Assembly: GCA_000431535.1 (NCBI GenBank) | Contig: HF991804.1 | Coordinates: forward strand, 80,282-143,056 | From: Clostridium sp. CAG:678 | GTDB taxonomy: Bacteria; Bacillota; Clostridia; Oscillospirales; Acutalibacteraceae | Reading direction: 5' to 3' | DNA: 62,775 nt | Shown here: piece by piece, positions 51,072 through 62,754 of the stretch | Numbering within the stretch: the first letter of the stretch is position 1 | Layout: each line of letters opens with the position of its first letter | Notes under the pieces: generated by a model | The model's input: the letters and a program-made list of their open reading frames with translations, nothing else | Database searches by the model: none | Told to the model about the DNA's origin: nothing | Position numbers and translations under genes: made by a program

Positions 51072-51685
51072 AAGCATTTTTAAAGAAATGGCTTGCGCCA
51101 ACGAAATTCAAGCGGCTGTTTGATATTGTTGCGTCTTTTTTGGCGCTGATCATACTTTCTCCGCTTTTTCTTGTGATATGTATTATAAACGCCTTTACGC
51201 CGGATACAAAAGTGTTTTTTACGCATGAAAGGCGAGGGCGGGGCGGCAAGCCTTTTAAGATCTATAAATTTCAGACGATGAAAAACAATACACCCAACTG
51301 CGCCACGGGCGAACTGGAAAATCCGGAGCAGTATATCACAAAACTCGGCAGGGTGCTTCGCAGGACAAGTCTGGACGAACTGCCGCAGCTTTGGAATATC
51401 CTGAAAGGGGATATGAGTTTTGTTGGCCCCCGGCCGCTCATCTCCAGCGAGATCCGGGCACACCGTTTGCGCCTGGAATACGGGGTTTACCGGTTTAGGC
51501 CGGGGCTTACCGGGCTGGCGCAGGTCAAGGGGAGAGACAGTATTTCCCTTATGAAAAAAATGAAATATGATAAGGAATACTGCGATAACTGGAGCATTAA
51601 ACTGGATATAAAGATCCTTTTGGAATCCGTTAAGGTCTGCGTTAAGCAGGAGGGATTCCACGAAGGGATCTTCCACCGCAGATAA
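51068..51685 (+). CDS. Bacterial sugar transferase (polyprenyl-phosphate priming glycosyltransferase)
   Basis: A 205-residue monotopic phosphoglycosyltransferase that transfers a sugar phosphate to undecaprenyl phosphate, starting a surface polysaccharide or glycan chain. One reentrant hydrophobic segment (about 21-40, [20 protein letters not shown]) is followed by the catalytic core: [21 protein letters not shown] (about 55-75), [11 protein letters not shown] with the catalytic D/E, and FVGPRPL (about 117-123). All family motifs are intact. It starts inside the stop of the cyclase-family gene. Candidate downstream enzymes are the GT2 genes at the beginning of the window, about 47 kb away, so a functional link is only inference. 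Confidence 0.92.
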   Translation: MKAFLKKWLAPTKFKRLFDIVASFLALIILSPLFLVICIINAFTPDTKVFFTHERRGRGGKPFKIYKFQTMKNNTPNCATGELENPEQYITKLGRVLRRTSLDELPQLWNILKGDMSFVGPRPLISSEIRAHRLRLEYGVYRFRPGLTGLAQVKGRDSISLMKKMKYDKEYCDNWSIKLDIKILLESVKVCVKQEGFHEGIFHRR

Positions 51686-51705
51686 GCGGAACAAGCGGAT
51701 CATAA

Positions 51706-54792
<3,087 letters not shown>

Positions 54793-54886
54793 TCGTTATG
54801 GATATTGCCTTTAAAAAAGGCGCATTTTCCGCGTGTTTATAATTATTACATTTTGGTAAGATTGCCGTTAAGAAAAGGAAAAGAAC

Positions 54887-54915
54887 TTGACTTTTATTCT
54901 TAAAGGTATTATATT
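54887..54915 (+). promoter_or_regulatory. Promoter of the radical SAM gene
   Basis: TTGACT (54887-54892) and TATATT (54910-54915) with a 17-base spacer. Confidence 0.78.
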
Positions 54916-54986
54916 GTTATACACATAAAAACGCAGTTGTTTAATAATTATAGTAGTGAATATTAAGTTTCAGAGAGGTAAACGAA

Positions 54987-56432
54987 ATGAGATCTCTTAA
55001 AGAAACCGCCATGACCATTGCTGTTAAGCAGGCGGTAAAGTATGCACGCAAGGATTTTAATAAAAACGCACCCAAGATCCTTTCGCTGTTAGAGGCGGCG
55101 GATATTAAAAAGGTAAACCGCTCCACGTATGCCGGCTTGCATAAAGTGCTGGATGATCCGGATAATAACTGGATGCGCTTTGCAAAAATGCTTGCCTGCG
55201 AAACCAATGAAGACGTGCTGATGAAAATGATCCCGCCTATGATGAATGTTGCCATTAACAGTTATTCTATCAGAATGGCAAGCATTGAAAAGTACGGCTG
55301 CAATGTTCCGTGGGCGATCCTGATGGATCCCACTGCGGCGTGCAACCTGAAATGTATCGGCTGCTGGGCGGCGGAATACGGCCATTCCAGCCAGCTTTCG
55401 TATGAGGATCTGGCAAGAATCATCAGCCAGGGCAAGGAACTGGGCACCTTTATGTATCTTTACACCGGCGGTGAGCCAACCATGCGCAGAAAAGATTTGA
55501 TGCGCCTTTGCCGCGAGAATCCGGACTGTGTATTCATGTCATTTACTAACGGCACGCTGATAGATGACAGCTTCGCCGATGAGATCGGCGAGGTGGGCAA
55601 CTTCTTCCCGGCGTTTTCCATAGAGGGTTATGAAGAGGACAATGACTTCCGCCGCGGCAACGGCACGTTCCAGAAATGTACTGCCGCTATGAAGAGACTG
55701 AAAGATAGGGGTATCCCGTTCGGCGCGTCTCTCTGCTACACAAGCAAGAATACGGATGTGCTCTCCTCAGATGAGTATATAGACTGGCTAATTGATCAGG
55801 GCGTAAGATTTGCATGGTTCTTTACATATATGCCAACCGGCGCCGGTGCGGTAACAGACCTTATGGTCAGCCCGGAGCAGAGAGCCACCATGTATAAAAA
55901 GATGCACGAGTGGCGGCATACAAAGCCGATCTTCGCGCTTGATTTCTGGAATGACGGCGAATACGTTCAGGGCTGTATCGCCGGCGGACGTCATTATTTC
56001 CATATCAATTCAAACGGCGACTGCGAGCCGTGCGCTTTCGTTCACTATTCCAATGTGAACATCAAGGAATGCTCTGTGCTGGATGCGTTAAAGAGCCCGC
56101 TGTTTATGGAATATAAGCGCAACCAGCCGTTTAACAACAATATGCTGCGCCCGTGCCCGGTTTTGGATAACCCCGGCGCAATCAGCAAAATGGTTGCCAA
56201 AACAGGCGCCCATTCCACGGAAATGGTGCATCCGGAATCCGCAAACGAGTTGTTTGATAAAACGATCAAAGCCGCCAAGGCGTGGAAAGTTAAGGCGGAT
56301 GAATTGTTTGACCGTGATGAGTATATCAGAAAGCACGTGAAAGACGAAAATATGTATAACTATGAAAAATCCGATGAGGAAAGGGATTTCTCAGAGTTTG
56401 AAAAAACGGAAATGCCGTCTGACGCGGAATAA
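54987..56432 (+). CDS. Radical SAM protein with SPASM-like C-terminal region
   Basis: A 481-residue radical SAM enzyme. After about 100 residues of helical N-terminal extension, the iron-sulfur cluster motif C119-x3-C123-x2-C126 appears in TAACNLKCIGCW, followed by the YTGGEPTMR motif near 151. The later part contains CIAGGRHYFHINSNGDCEPC and other cysteines, a SPASM-like auxiliary cluster region. Such proteins modify peptides or small molecules; no precursor peptide or partner is adjacent. GAGAGG precedes the ATG. It has its own promoter and a hairpin follows. The N-terminal extension is unusual compared with short family members. Confidence 0.88.
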   Translation: MRSLKETAMTIAVKQAVKYARKDFNKNAPKILSLLEAADIKKVNRSTYAGLHKVLDDPDNNWMRFAKMLACETNEDVLMKMIPPMMNVAINSYSIRMASIEKYGCNVPWAILMDPTAACNLKCIGCWAAEYGHSSQLSYEDLARIISQGKELGTFMYLYTGGEPTMRRKDLMRLCRENPDCVFMSFTNGTLIDDSFADEIGEVGNFFPAFSIEGYEEDNDFRRGNGTFQKCTAAMKRLKDRGIPFGASLCYTSKNTDVLSSDEYIDWLIDQGVRFAWFFTYMPTGAGAVTDLMVSPEQRATMYKKMHEWRHTKPIFALDFWNDGEYVQGCIAGGRHYFHINSNGDCEPCAFVHYSNVNIKECSVLDALKSPLFMEYKRNQPFNNNMLRPCPVLDNPGAISKMVAKTGAHSTEMVHPESANELFDKTIKAAKAWKVKADELFDRDEYIRKHVKDENMYNYEKSDEERDFSEFEKTEMPSDAE

Positions 56433-56450
56433 TTTTATAAGTGTAAACAA

Positions 56451-56471
56451 GGGCGTGTCGCAAGATACGCC
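56451..56471 (+). terminator. Weak terminator-like hairpin before pth
   Basis: Stem GGGCGTGTC / GATACGCCC (one G-U pair) with loop GCAA, then an interrupted T tract. Confidence 0.5.
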
Positions 56472-56510
56472 CCTATCTTTGTTTATAAACATACCTAAAG
56501 GGTGGTCAAT

Positions 56511-57101
56511 ATGCTTTTCGGTAAAAAAAGCGGCGGCTATGCGTATATCATAGCCGGGCTGGGCAATCCCGGCGCAAAATATGAAATGACCCGCCATAAC
56601 GCTGGGTTTCTTGCCTTGGAGCTGCTTGCAAGGGAAAATAATTTTGATATCAAGCGCCTGAAATTTCATGCGCTCACGCAGGATTTTTCCGGTTTTGGAG
56701 AAAAATGCCTGATCATGAAACCGCAGACCTTTATGAACAATTCCGGCGAGGCGATCGGCGAGGCGGCACGGTTTTATAAGATACCGCCGCAGAATATTAT
56801 TGTTGTTTCAGACGATATATCGCTGGATGTGGGCAAGATCAGAATACGCCGCAAAGGCTCGGCAGGCGGGCACAACGGGCTGAAAAGCATTATAGAGCAT
56901 CTGGGCAGCGAGGATTTTCCGCGTGTCAAGATCGGCGTGGGCAAAAAGCCGAACGCGTATACGGATCTGGCGGATTGGGTGCTGGGCCGCTTTCCCAAGG
57001 AGCAGGAGGCGGATCTGAAACAGGCGCTCATCAATGCGGATGACGCGCTGCGCCTGATCGTAAACGGAAAATTGGATCAGGCAATGAATCTGTATAACTG
57101 A
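56511..57101 (+). CDS. pth: Peptidyl-tRNA hydrolase
   Basis: Enzyme that cleaves peptidyl-tRNA released from stalled ribosomes, 196 residues. The family core GLGNPGAKYEMTRHNAGF is present with the catalytic His at about 29, as are QTFMNNSGEA, VSDDISLDVGKIRIR and the GGHNGLKSI loop. Compared with the usual family there is an extra FGKKSGGY start of about eight residues. The start at ATG 56511 follows AAAGGGTGG. It lies 50 bases upstream of mfd, a gene order well known in Bacillota (pth-mfd), which supports the call. Confidence 0.96.
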   Translation: MLFGKKSGGYAYIIAGLGNPGAKYEMTRHNAGFLALELLARENNFDIKRLKFHALTQDFSGFGEKCLIMKPQTFMNNSGEAIGEAARFYKIPPQNIIVVSDDISLDVGKIRIRRKGSAGGHNGLKSIIEHLGSEDFPRVKIGVGKKPNAYTDLADWVLGRFPKEQEADLKQALINADDALRLIVNGKLDQAMNLYN

Positions 57102-57151
57102 AATAAAACGCGTTTTCTAGTTTGATCAGAGATCAGAAAGAATGAATCGTT

Positions 57152-60100
57152 ATGTCTTGTATATCGGAAATTTTTAAACAAAGCGGGGAATTTGAACGCC
57201 TTGCCGCTGCAAAGGGCGCAAAAGGCGTGCTCGGCGCGGCGGATGCGGTCAAGGCGCCGCTGATTCACGCGCTGATGCAGACGGGCGGCGGAAAAGCGCT
57301 TGTGCTTACGCCGGATGAGGCGTCCGCCGTCAGAATGTGTGAAAATCTTTCCGCGCTGCAAAGCGGCGTTGTGCTCTATCCGTCGCGCGAATTTACCTTT
57401 GAGCAGGTAACGGGTGTTTCCAGGGAATTTGAGCATATCCGCCTTGGGGCGCTGGCAAAGCTTCTCTCCGGCGAATGTACCGCCGTGGTCTGTTCGGTAA
57501 ATGCGGCGTGCCAGTTTACCGCGCCGCCGCAGGAATTAAAAAAGCGAACGCTTAAACTGAAAACAGGAGCCGCCATGCCTTTATCCGAACTTGCGCAGCG
57601 GCTCGTTTATGCGGGTTACAGCCGCTATGATCAGGTGGACGGTGTTTCGCAGTTTGCCATACGCGGCGGTATTGCGGATATCTTTCCGCCCGGAAACAGT
57701 GAACCCGTCCGTCTTGAATTTTGGGGCGATACAATAGACACGATCTCCACGTTTGATCCGGTAACGCAGCGGCGAACAGGAAAGATTGCTGAAATGGAGA
57801 TCATTCCGGCAACGGAAGTGTTGTTTGATTCTAATGAAAAATTTGCCAAAAGCATAGAAAAACTTTCCGCCTCTCTGCGCGGTAAAGCGGTTCAGGCGCG
57901 CAAATGGCTGGATACGGATTCGGAAAACCTGAAAAAAGGCATTTTGCCCGCATGCTGCGATAAATATCTGCCGCTTGCCTATGCATCCAACGGCATTTTT
58001 GATTATTTCGGCGCGGAGGATACCCTGTTTGTCTGCGAAAGCGCAAAAGTAAAGGAGCGTGGGCAGAATTCGGATAAGCTCTGGCGCGAGCGTATTAAAT
58101 TTTCTTTGCAGGATATGACGCTGTGTAAGGGTCTGGATAAATTCTGCCTGGATTTTGAGGAACTGAAAGCGTTTTATGAAAAACTGGGCGCGGTCTATCT
58201 GGATTCGCTGCCCCGCGGCTCTTTTGATACGCCGGTTTCCTGCCTTGCGGATCTGAACACGCAAAGTTTTAACCGCTGGAGCGGAAAAACGGCGGAACTG
58301 GAGGAAGAACTAAGGCCGCTTCTTAAAAATAAGTATACCGTTTGCATCATGGCAGGCACCGCAAGAAGTGCGCGCGCTTTGGCAAACGACCTGAATGACG
58401 ACGGCATTTTCGCCGTGTTTGCAGATGGGTTTCCGCCTGTGTTTCAAAAGGGCGCCGTCACCGTAACAACGGGCACGATGAGCGCGGGATTCCGAATCGC
58501 GGATATGAAATTTGCGCTGATCACGCATACAAAAGCGCAGGTCAGGCAGAATAAAAGAAGAAAATCAAATTCCAAAAACGCGATCCATTCGCTGGATGAG
58601 CTCAGCGTGGGCGATTATATTGTGCATAACGTGCACGGCATCGGCGTTTTCGAGGGCATTCAGGCGCTCGAGATGAATAAAATCAAAAAAGATTACATCA
58701 AGATCTCTTACGCAAAGGGCGACGCGCTTTACGTGCCGGTTACCCAGCTGGATCTGGTTTCCAAATATATCGGCCCCGGCGACAATACCCATGTTAAAAT
58801 AAACCGTCTTGGCGGCGGGGAATGGAAAAAGGCAAAGGCAAAAGTGCGCGAGTCCGTAAAGGATATGGCAAAAGAACTTATTGCGCTTTATGCAAAGCGC
58901 ATGAGCACAAAAGGCTATGCCTTTTCTGAAGATACGGATCTTCAGCGCGATTTTGAACTGCGGTTTGCCTACGAGGAAACGGACGATCAGCTGCGATGTA
59001 CGGAAGAGATCAAGCGCGATATGGAGCGCCCGATCCCGATGGAACGCCTTCTGTGCGGCGATGTTGGTTTCGGCAAAACGGAGGTTGCGCTCCGGGCGGC
59101 TTTCAAGTGTATCTCAGAGGGCAAACAGTGCGCGCTGCTCGTGCCCACAACGGTGCTTGCCATGCAGCATTTCAACACCGCCCGTGAAAGAATGGAGGCG
59201 TTTCCCGTTACGGTGGAGATGCTTTCCCGTTTTGTGCCTGCGCAAAAGCAAAAGAAAATTGTGAAGGGGCTTGAATCCGGCAGTGTGGATCTGCTGATCG
59301 GCACGCACAGGATCATAAGCAAGGATATCAAATTCCATGATCTCGGTTTGCTCATCGTGGATGAGGAGCAGCGTTTCGGCGTTGTGCAAAAAGAAAAATT
59401 AAAGCAGAAATTCCCGCGTGTGGATGTGCTTACCCTTTCTGCTACGCCGATTCCGAGAACGCTGAACATGGCGCTCAGCGGCATTCGGGATATGAGCGTG
59501 ATCGAGGAGGCACCGGCAGACCGCTATCCCGTTCAGACCTATGTTTTGGAATATGATTTTGATATTCTGACAGAGGCAATGGAGCGCGAGCTGGAGCGCG
59601 GCGGTCAGTGCTACTATTTGCATAATAATATAGATACGATAGACAGCGCCGCCGCAAGGATCAAAAAGGCGCTGCCCAATGCCAATATTGCTGTTGCCCA
59701 CGGCAGGATGACACAGGAGCAGCTTTCCGATATCTGGGAAAAAGTTGTAAACGGCGAAGTGGATATTCTGGTTTGCACAACGATCATTGAAACCGGCGTA
59801 GACGTTGCAAACGTGAATACGCTTATCATTGAAAATGCAGACAGATTAGGACTGGCCCAGTTGCATCAGATCCGTGGCAGGGTCGGCAGAAGTTCGCGCC
59901 GCGCATTTGCTTATTTTACGTTTACACGGGGCAAGGAACTCACGGAGATTGCCCAAAAGCGCCTGGAGGCGATCCGGGAATATACGGAATTCGGCTCCGG
60001 CTTTAAGATTGCCATGCGTGATCTGGAGATCCGCGGCGCCGGCTCGCTGCTCGGCAGCCGGCAGCACGGGCATATGGAGGCGGTCGGCTACGATATGTAT

Positions 60101-60634
60101 CTGAAACTTCTTGGCGAGGCGGTCGCAGAGGAAAAGGGCGAACTTAAAGCCGGTGAGGAAGAACAGGAATGCCTGATCGATCTGCCTGTTGAAGCGCATA
60201 TTCCGGAAACCTATATCCGCTCCACGCCGCAAAGGCTTTCCATGTATAAGCGCATCGCGGCCGTTCGCACAGATGCGGACGCCAACGACGTGCTGGATGA
60301 ATTGCGGGACAGATTCGGAAATCCGCCCCCGTCCATTAACGGGCTTTTGCAGATCTCGCTCCTCAGAAATTCAGCCGCAGCCGCGGGTGTTTATGAGATT
60401 TCCCAGCGCAACGGCAGCGTGCTGCTTTATATGGCGCATCCGGATGTGCGCTACGCAGTTGAACTGAATAAAAAAATGAAAGGGCGCGTGATGCTCTCTG
60501 CCGCCAAAAAGCCTTATATTGCTGTAAAGCCGGGGCAGGAAGATGTGCTGGAAACCGTGAAAAACAGCATAGAGATCCTTGCCGGGCTGCAAGAGCAGAT
60601 CACGCAAACGGAAGAAAACAAATCGGAAAACTGA
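57152..60634 (+). CDS. mfd: Transcription-repair coupling factor
   Basis: DNA translocase that displaces stalled RNA polymerase and recruits UvrA, 1160 residues. The N-terminal UvrB-like domains (about 1-340), RNA-polymerase-interacting CarD-like domain (about 480-550, VGDYIVHNVHGIGVFEG), helicase core with Walker A GDVGFGKTE (about 632-640) and DEEQ (about 735-738), TRG motif region (RQHGHMEAVGYDMYLKLL), and C-terminal TRCF domain (about 1040-1130) are all present. It is shared with pth. Its transcript ends at a hairpin that also holds the ribosome site of the next gene. Confidence 0.97.
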   Translation: MSCISEIFKQSGEFERLAAAKGAKGVLGAADAVKAPLIHALMQTGGGKALVLTPDEASAVRMCENLSALQSGVVLYPSREFTFEQVTGVSREFEHIRLGALAKLLSGECTAVVCSVNAACQFTAPPQELKKRTLKLKTGAAMPLSELAQRLVYAGYSRYDQVDGVSQFAIRGGIADIFPPGNSEPVRLEFWGDTIDTISTFDPVTQRRTGKIAEMEIIPATEVLFDSNEKFAKSIEKLSASLRGKAVQARKWLDTDSENLKKGILPACCDKYLPLAYASNGIFDYFGAEDTLFVCESAKVKERGQNSDKLWRERIKFSLQDMTLCKGLDKFCLDFEELKAFYEKLGAVYLDSLPRGSFDTPVSCLADLNTQSFNRWSGKTAELEEELRPLLKNKYTVCIMAGTARSARALANDLNDDGIFAVFADGFPPVFQKGAVTVTTGTMSAGFRIADMKFALITHTKAQVRQNKRRKSNSKNAIHSLDELSVGDYIVHNVHGIGVFEGIQALEMNKIKKDYIKISYAKGDALYVPVTQLDLVSKYIGPGDNTHVKINRLGGGEWKKAKAKVRESVKDMAKELIALYAKRMSTKGYAFSEDTDLQRDFELRFAYEETDDQLRCTEEIKRDMERPIPMERLLCGDVGFGKTEVALRAAFKCISEGKQCALLVPTTVLAMQHFNTARERMEAFPVTVEMLSRFVPAQKQKKIVKGLESGSVDLLIGTHRIISKDIKFHDLGLLIVDEEQRFGVVQKEKLKQKFPRVDVLTLSATPIPRTLNMALSGIRDMSVIEEAPADRYPVQTYVLEYDFDILTEAMERELERGGQCYYLHNNIDTIDSAAARIKKALPNANIAVAHGRMTQEQLSDIWEKVVNGEVDILVCTTIIETGVDVANVNTLIIENADRLGLAQLHQIRGRVGRSSRRAFAYFTFTRGKELTEIAQKRLEAIREYTEFGSGFKIAMRDLEIRGAGSLLGSRQHGHMEAVGYDMYLKLLGEAVAEEKGELKAGEEEQECLIDLPVEAHIPETYIRSTPQRLSMYKRIAAVRTDADANDVLDELRDRFGNPPPSINGLLQISLLRNSAAAAGVYEISQRNGSVLLYMAHPDVRYAVELNKKMKGRVMLSAAKKPYIAVKPGQEDVLETVKNSIEILAGLQEQITQTEENKSEN

Positions 60635-60645
60635 TTTTTTGTATA

Positions 60646-60686
60646 AAAAAACACCTCACGGGCATACTGCTCTTGAGGTGTTTTTT
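60646..60686 (+). terminator. Terminator hairpin overlapping the next gene's ribosome site
   Basis: Perfect 13-base stem (AAAAAACACCTCA / TGAGGTGTTTTTT) with a 15-base loop, right after mfd. The 3' arm contains TGAGGTG (60674-60680), the Shine-Dalgarno sequence six bases before ATG 60687. The T run ends right at the ATG. Confidence 0.87.
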
Positions 60687-61376
60687 ATGTCTACACAATC
60701 CAAATCCAAAAATTCGGGCAGAAATCTGAAAGTGCTTTTTACCGTTGTGTGCGTTTCCATAATTGCGGTCGGCGTAATTGTATATTTTTCAACAAGCGGT
60801 GCGGATGATGTAAACGAACCCACAACGATTGCGGATACCACTGCCGTTCAGCGCGCGGTAACGGTGGAGGATACCACGGCGGCTCCAACCACCACAGCGG
60901 CGCCGGAAACAACCACCCAAAAAGCGGAAGATACGTCTATGGCGCAGAACGATAAGAACACGCCTTATAAAAGTTATTATGAATACCCGGTTTCAGAGGC
61001 GGTTCTGCAGGGCTATTCCGAAGAACTGGTAAAGAATGATACGATGGGCGATTACAGAAGTCATACCGCAGTGGATTTTAAAGGCGCGGCGGGAGAATCC
61101 GTAAAAGCCATGAATGACGGCATTGTTCTGAATGTTTATAATGACGCTCTGCTCGGCATGACGGTGGAGATCGACCACGGCGGCAAACTGGTTGCAAAAT
61201 ACTGCGGCATGGACAGCGTCAGTGTGAAAAAAGGCGCGGCTGTGGAGATCGGGCAGGAGATCGGAACGATCGGCTCCGTACCTTTTGAATCCGGCATGGA
61301 AAGCCATCTGCATCTGGAAACAAAACTGGACGGCAGTTTTGTGGATCCGCTGACGGTTATGGGCAAAACGGAATAA
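60687..61376 (+). CDS. M23/LytM-domain protein, SpoIIQ-like
   Basis: A 229-residue membrane-anchored protein. It has one transmembrane helix (about 14-34), a threonine/alanine-rich spacer (about 60-85), and a C-terminal LytM/M23 domain with both zinc motifs: H126-x3-D130 and H207-x-H209. It resembles the forespore protein SpoIIQ, which in clostridia keeps the zinc site. A general endopeptidase role is the alternative. Start ATG 60687 has TGAGGTG upstream, inside the mfd terminator stem, so translation may be limited unless another promoter is used. No SpoIIIAH-like partner is seen. Confidence 0.82.
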   Translation: MSTQSKSKNSGRNLKVLFTVVCVSIIAVGVIVYFSTSGADDVNEPTTIADTTAVQRAVTVEDTTAAPTTTAAPETTTQKAEDTSMAQNDKNTPYKSYYEYPVSEAVLQGYSEELVKNDTMGDYRSHTAVDFKGAAGESVKAMNDGIVLNVYNDALLGMTVEIDHGGKLVAKYCGMDSVSVKKGAAVEIGQEIGTIGSVPFESGMESHLHLETKLDGSFVDPLTVMGKTE

Positions 61377-61381
61377 ACAGT

Positions 61382-61409
61382 AAAAAAGGAGGCCTTGACC
61401 TCCTTTTTT
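61382..61409. terminator. Bidirectional terminator
   Basis: AAAAAAGGAGG / CCTCCTTTTTT stem with a six-base loop, between the convergent M23-protein and UDG genes. Confidence 0.9.
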
Positions 61410-61417
61410 CGTGCGGT

Positions 61418-61987
61418 TTATACTGTGATTCCAAGTTCCCTGATCTTGTCTCTTAACGCAAGCCAGTCCTGAAAAGCAAGTTCCTTGTTGTTTGGATTTC
61501 TCAGAATAGCGGCAGGGTGGAACGTGCCCATCATCAGCACGCCGTTTTTTTCTGTAAATATGCCGTGCTCTTTTGTTACCCTGAAATTCGGGTCAATCAG
61601 TTTCTGGGCGGAGATCCTGCCAACGCAAACAATGATCTTCGGCCGGATAATCTTAAACTGCTCGCGCAGCCATTCTATGCAGGTGTCCTGCTCTTCCGGT
61701 TTCGGGTCGCGGTTTTTGGGCGGGCGGCATTTTACCATGTTGGCTATATACACGTTTTTTTCTCTGGAAAGGTCAACCGCCGCAAGAAATTTATCCAGCA
61801 GCTGTCCGCTCCTGCCAACAAACGGCCTGCCCTGCAGATCCTCGTTCTCGCCGGGGCCTTCGCCGATCAGCATGATCCGGGCATCTTTTTTTCCCTCGCC
61901 AAACACAAGATTTGTTCTGCTCTGTGCAAGCGGGCATTTTTGGCAGTTTTTACATATGTTTTCAAGTTCGTCAAGCGTCATTTTCAT
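61418..61987 (-). CDS. Uracil-DNA glycosylase, family 4 (iron-sulfur type)
   Basis: Removes uracil from DNA. The protein has 189 residues from the preferred ATG 61987; an in-frame start at 62026 is possible. The iron-sulfur cysteines are C15 and C18 (CQKC), C87 (KCRPP) and C103 (DTC). The active-site loop is GEGPGENEDLQGRPFVG (about 42-58), and GTFHPAAIL is the second catalytic motif. These identify family 4 rather than the Ung type. It complements the OGG and deoxyinosine glycosylase in the window. No repair gene is directly adjacent. Confidence 0.94.
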   Translation of the reverse strand: MKMTLDELENICKNCQKCPLAQSRTNLVFGEGKKDARIMLIGEGPGENEDLQGRPFVGRSGQLLDKFLAAVDLSREKNVYIANMVKCRPPKNRDPKPEEQDTCIEWLREQFKIIRPKIIVCVGRISAQKLIDPNFRVTKEHGIFTEKNGVLMMGTFHPAAILRNPNNKELAFQDWLALRDKIRELGITV

Positions 61988-62015
61988 CACCGGTTTGATT
62001 ATATCAAATTTCCTA

Positions 62016-62044
62016 TTGAAAAACAACCGAAAGAGGTATAAAAT
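62016..62044 (+). promoter_or_regulatory. Promoter of pduL
   Basis: TTGAAA (62016-62021) and TAAAAT (62039-62044) with a 17-base spacer, about 40 bases before the start codon. Confidence 0.72.
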
Positions 62045-62084
62045 AAAGTTGCAATTGAATTTTCATAACTAAGGAGTTTGCATT

Positions 62085-62666
62085 ATGGAAAAAAACGAAG
62101 TCGTTGTAGAAATATCAGCGCGTCATGTTCACCTCACCAGAGAGGATATGGATACGTTGTTCGGAAAGGGCAGCGAACTTACTTTTAAAAAGGCGCTTAC
62201 CCAGCCGGGGCAGTTTGCCTCAGAAGAGAAAGTGCGTGTGATCGGCCCCAAAGGGGAATTTCCGCATGTAACCATTCTTGGCCCGCTCAGAAAATATACA
62301 CAGGTGGAACTCTCCCTTACAGACGCGCGTTCCATCGGCGTTTCGGCGCCGGTTCGCATCAGCGGCGATCTGGAGGGCGCAGGCGCCTGCAAGATCATCG
62401 GCCCTAAAGGGGAGATTGATGTGAAAGAGGGCGTAATCGCCGCCAGACGTCATATCCACGCCACCCCGGAAGACGCCGAAAGAGAAGGCCTTACCAATAA
62501 TCAGATCGTTTCGGTGGAGATTCCCACCTCAAACAAAAGAAATCTTGTTTTCGGCGATGTGGTTGTGCGTGTTTCCGATACGTCCGCATGGGCAATGCAT
62601 ATTGACACGGATGAGTCAAACGCTGCCGGAATGGCGCCGAACACAATAGGAAAAATTATAAAATAA
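62085..62666 (+). CDS. pduL: Phosphate propanoyltransferase/phosphotransacetylase (PduL family)
   Basis: Enzyme that exchanges acyl-CoA and phosphate to form an acyl phosphate (propanoyl or acetyl phosphate), 193 residues. The two histidine-containing zinc motifs are present: SARHVHL (about 11-17) and ARRHIHAT (about 119-126). There is no N-terminal encapsulation extension for microcompartments, so it is probably the cytoplasmic form serving as a phosphotransacetylase in acetate metabolism. Start ATG 62085 follows AAGGAG. No ackA, pdu or eut genes are nearby in the window. Confidence 0.95.
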   Translation: MEKNEVVVEISARHVHLTREDMDTLFGKGSELTFKKALTQPGQFASEEKVRVIGPKGEFPHVTILGPLRKYTQVELSLTDARSIGVSAPVRISGDLEGAGACKIIGPKGEIDVKEGVIAARRHIHATPEDAEREGLTNNQIVSVEIPTSNKRNLVFGDVVVRVSDTSAWAMHIDTDESNAAGMAPNTIGKIIK

Positions 62667-62686
62667 GGCTCTGTCACAACAAATGG

Positions 62687-62715
62687 TTGATTTTTGACGA
62701 GAAATAGCGTATAAT
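62687..62715 (+). promoter_or_regulatory. Promoter before the final gene
   Basis: TTGATT (62687-62692) and TATAAT (62710-62715), 17-base spacer, followed by AAGGAGGT before the ATG at 62755. Confidence 0.7.
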
Positions 62716-62754
62716 AATAGTAAGAAACAGTACCACCGAAGGAGGTAATTGGAT

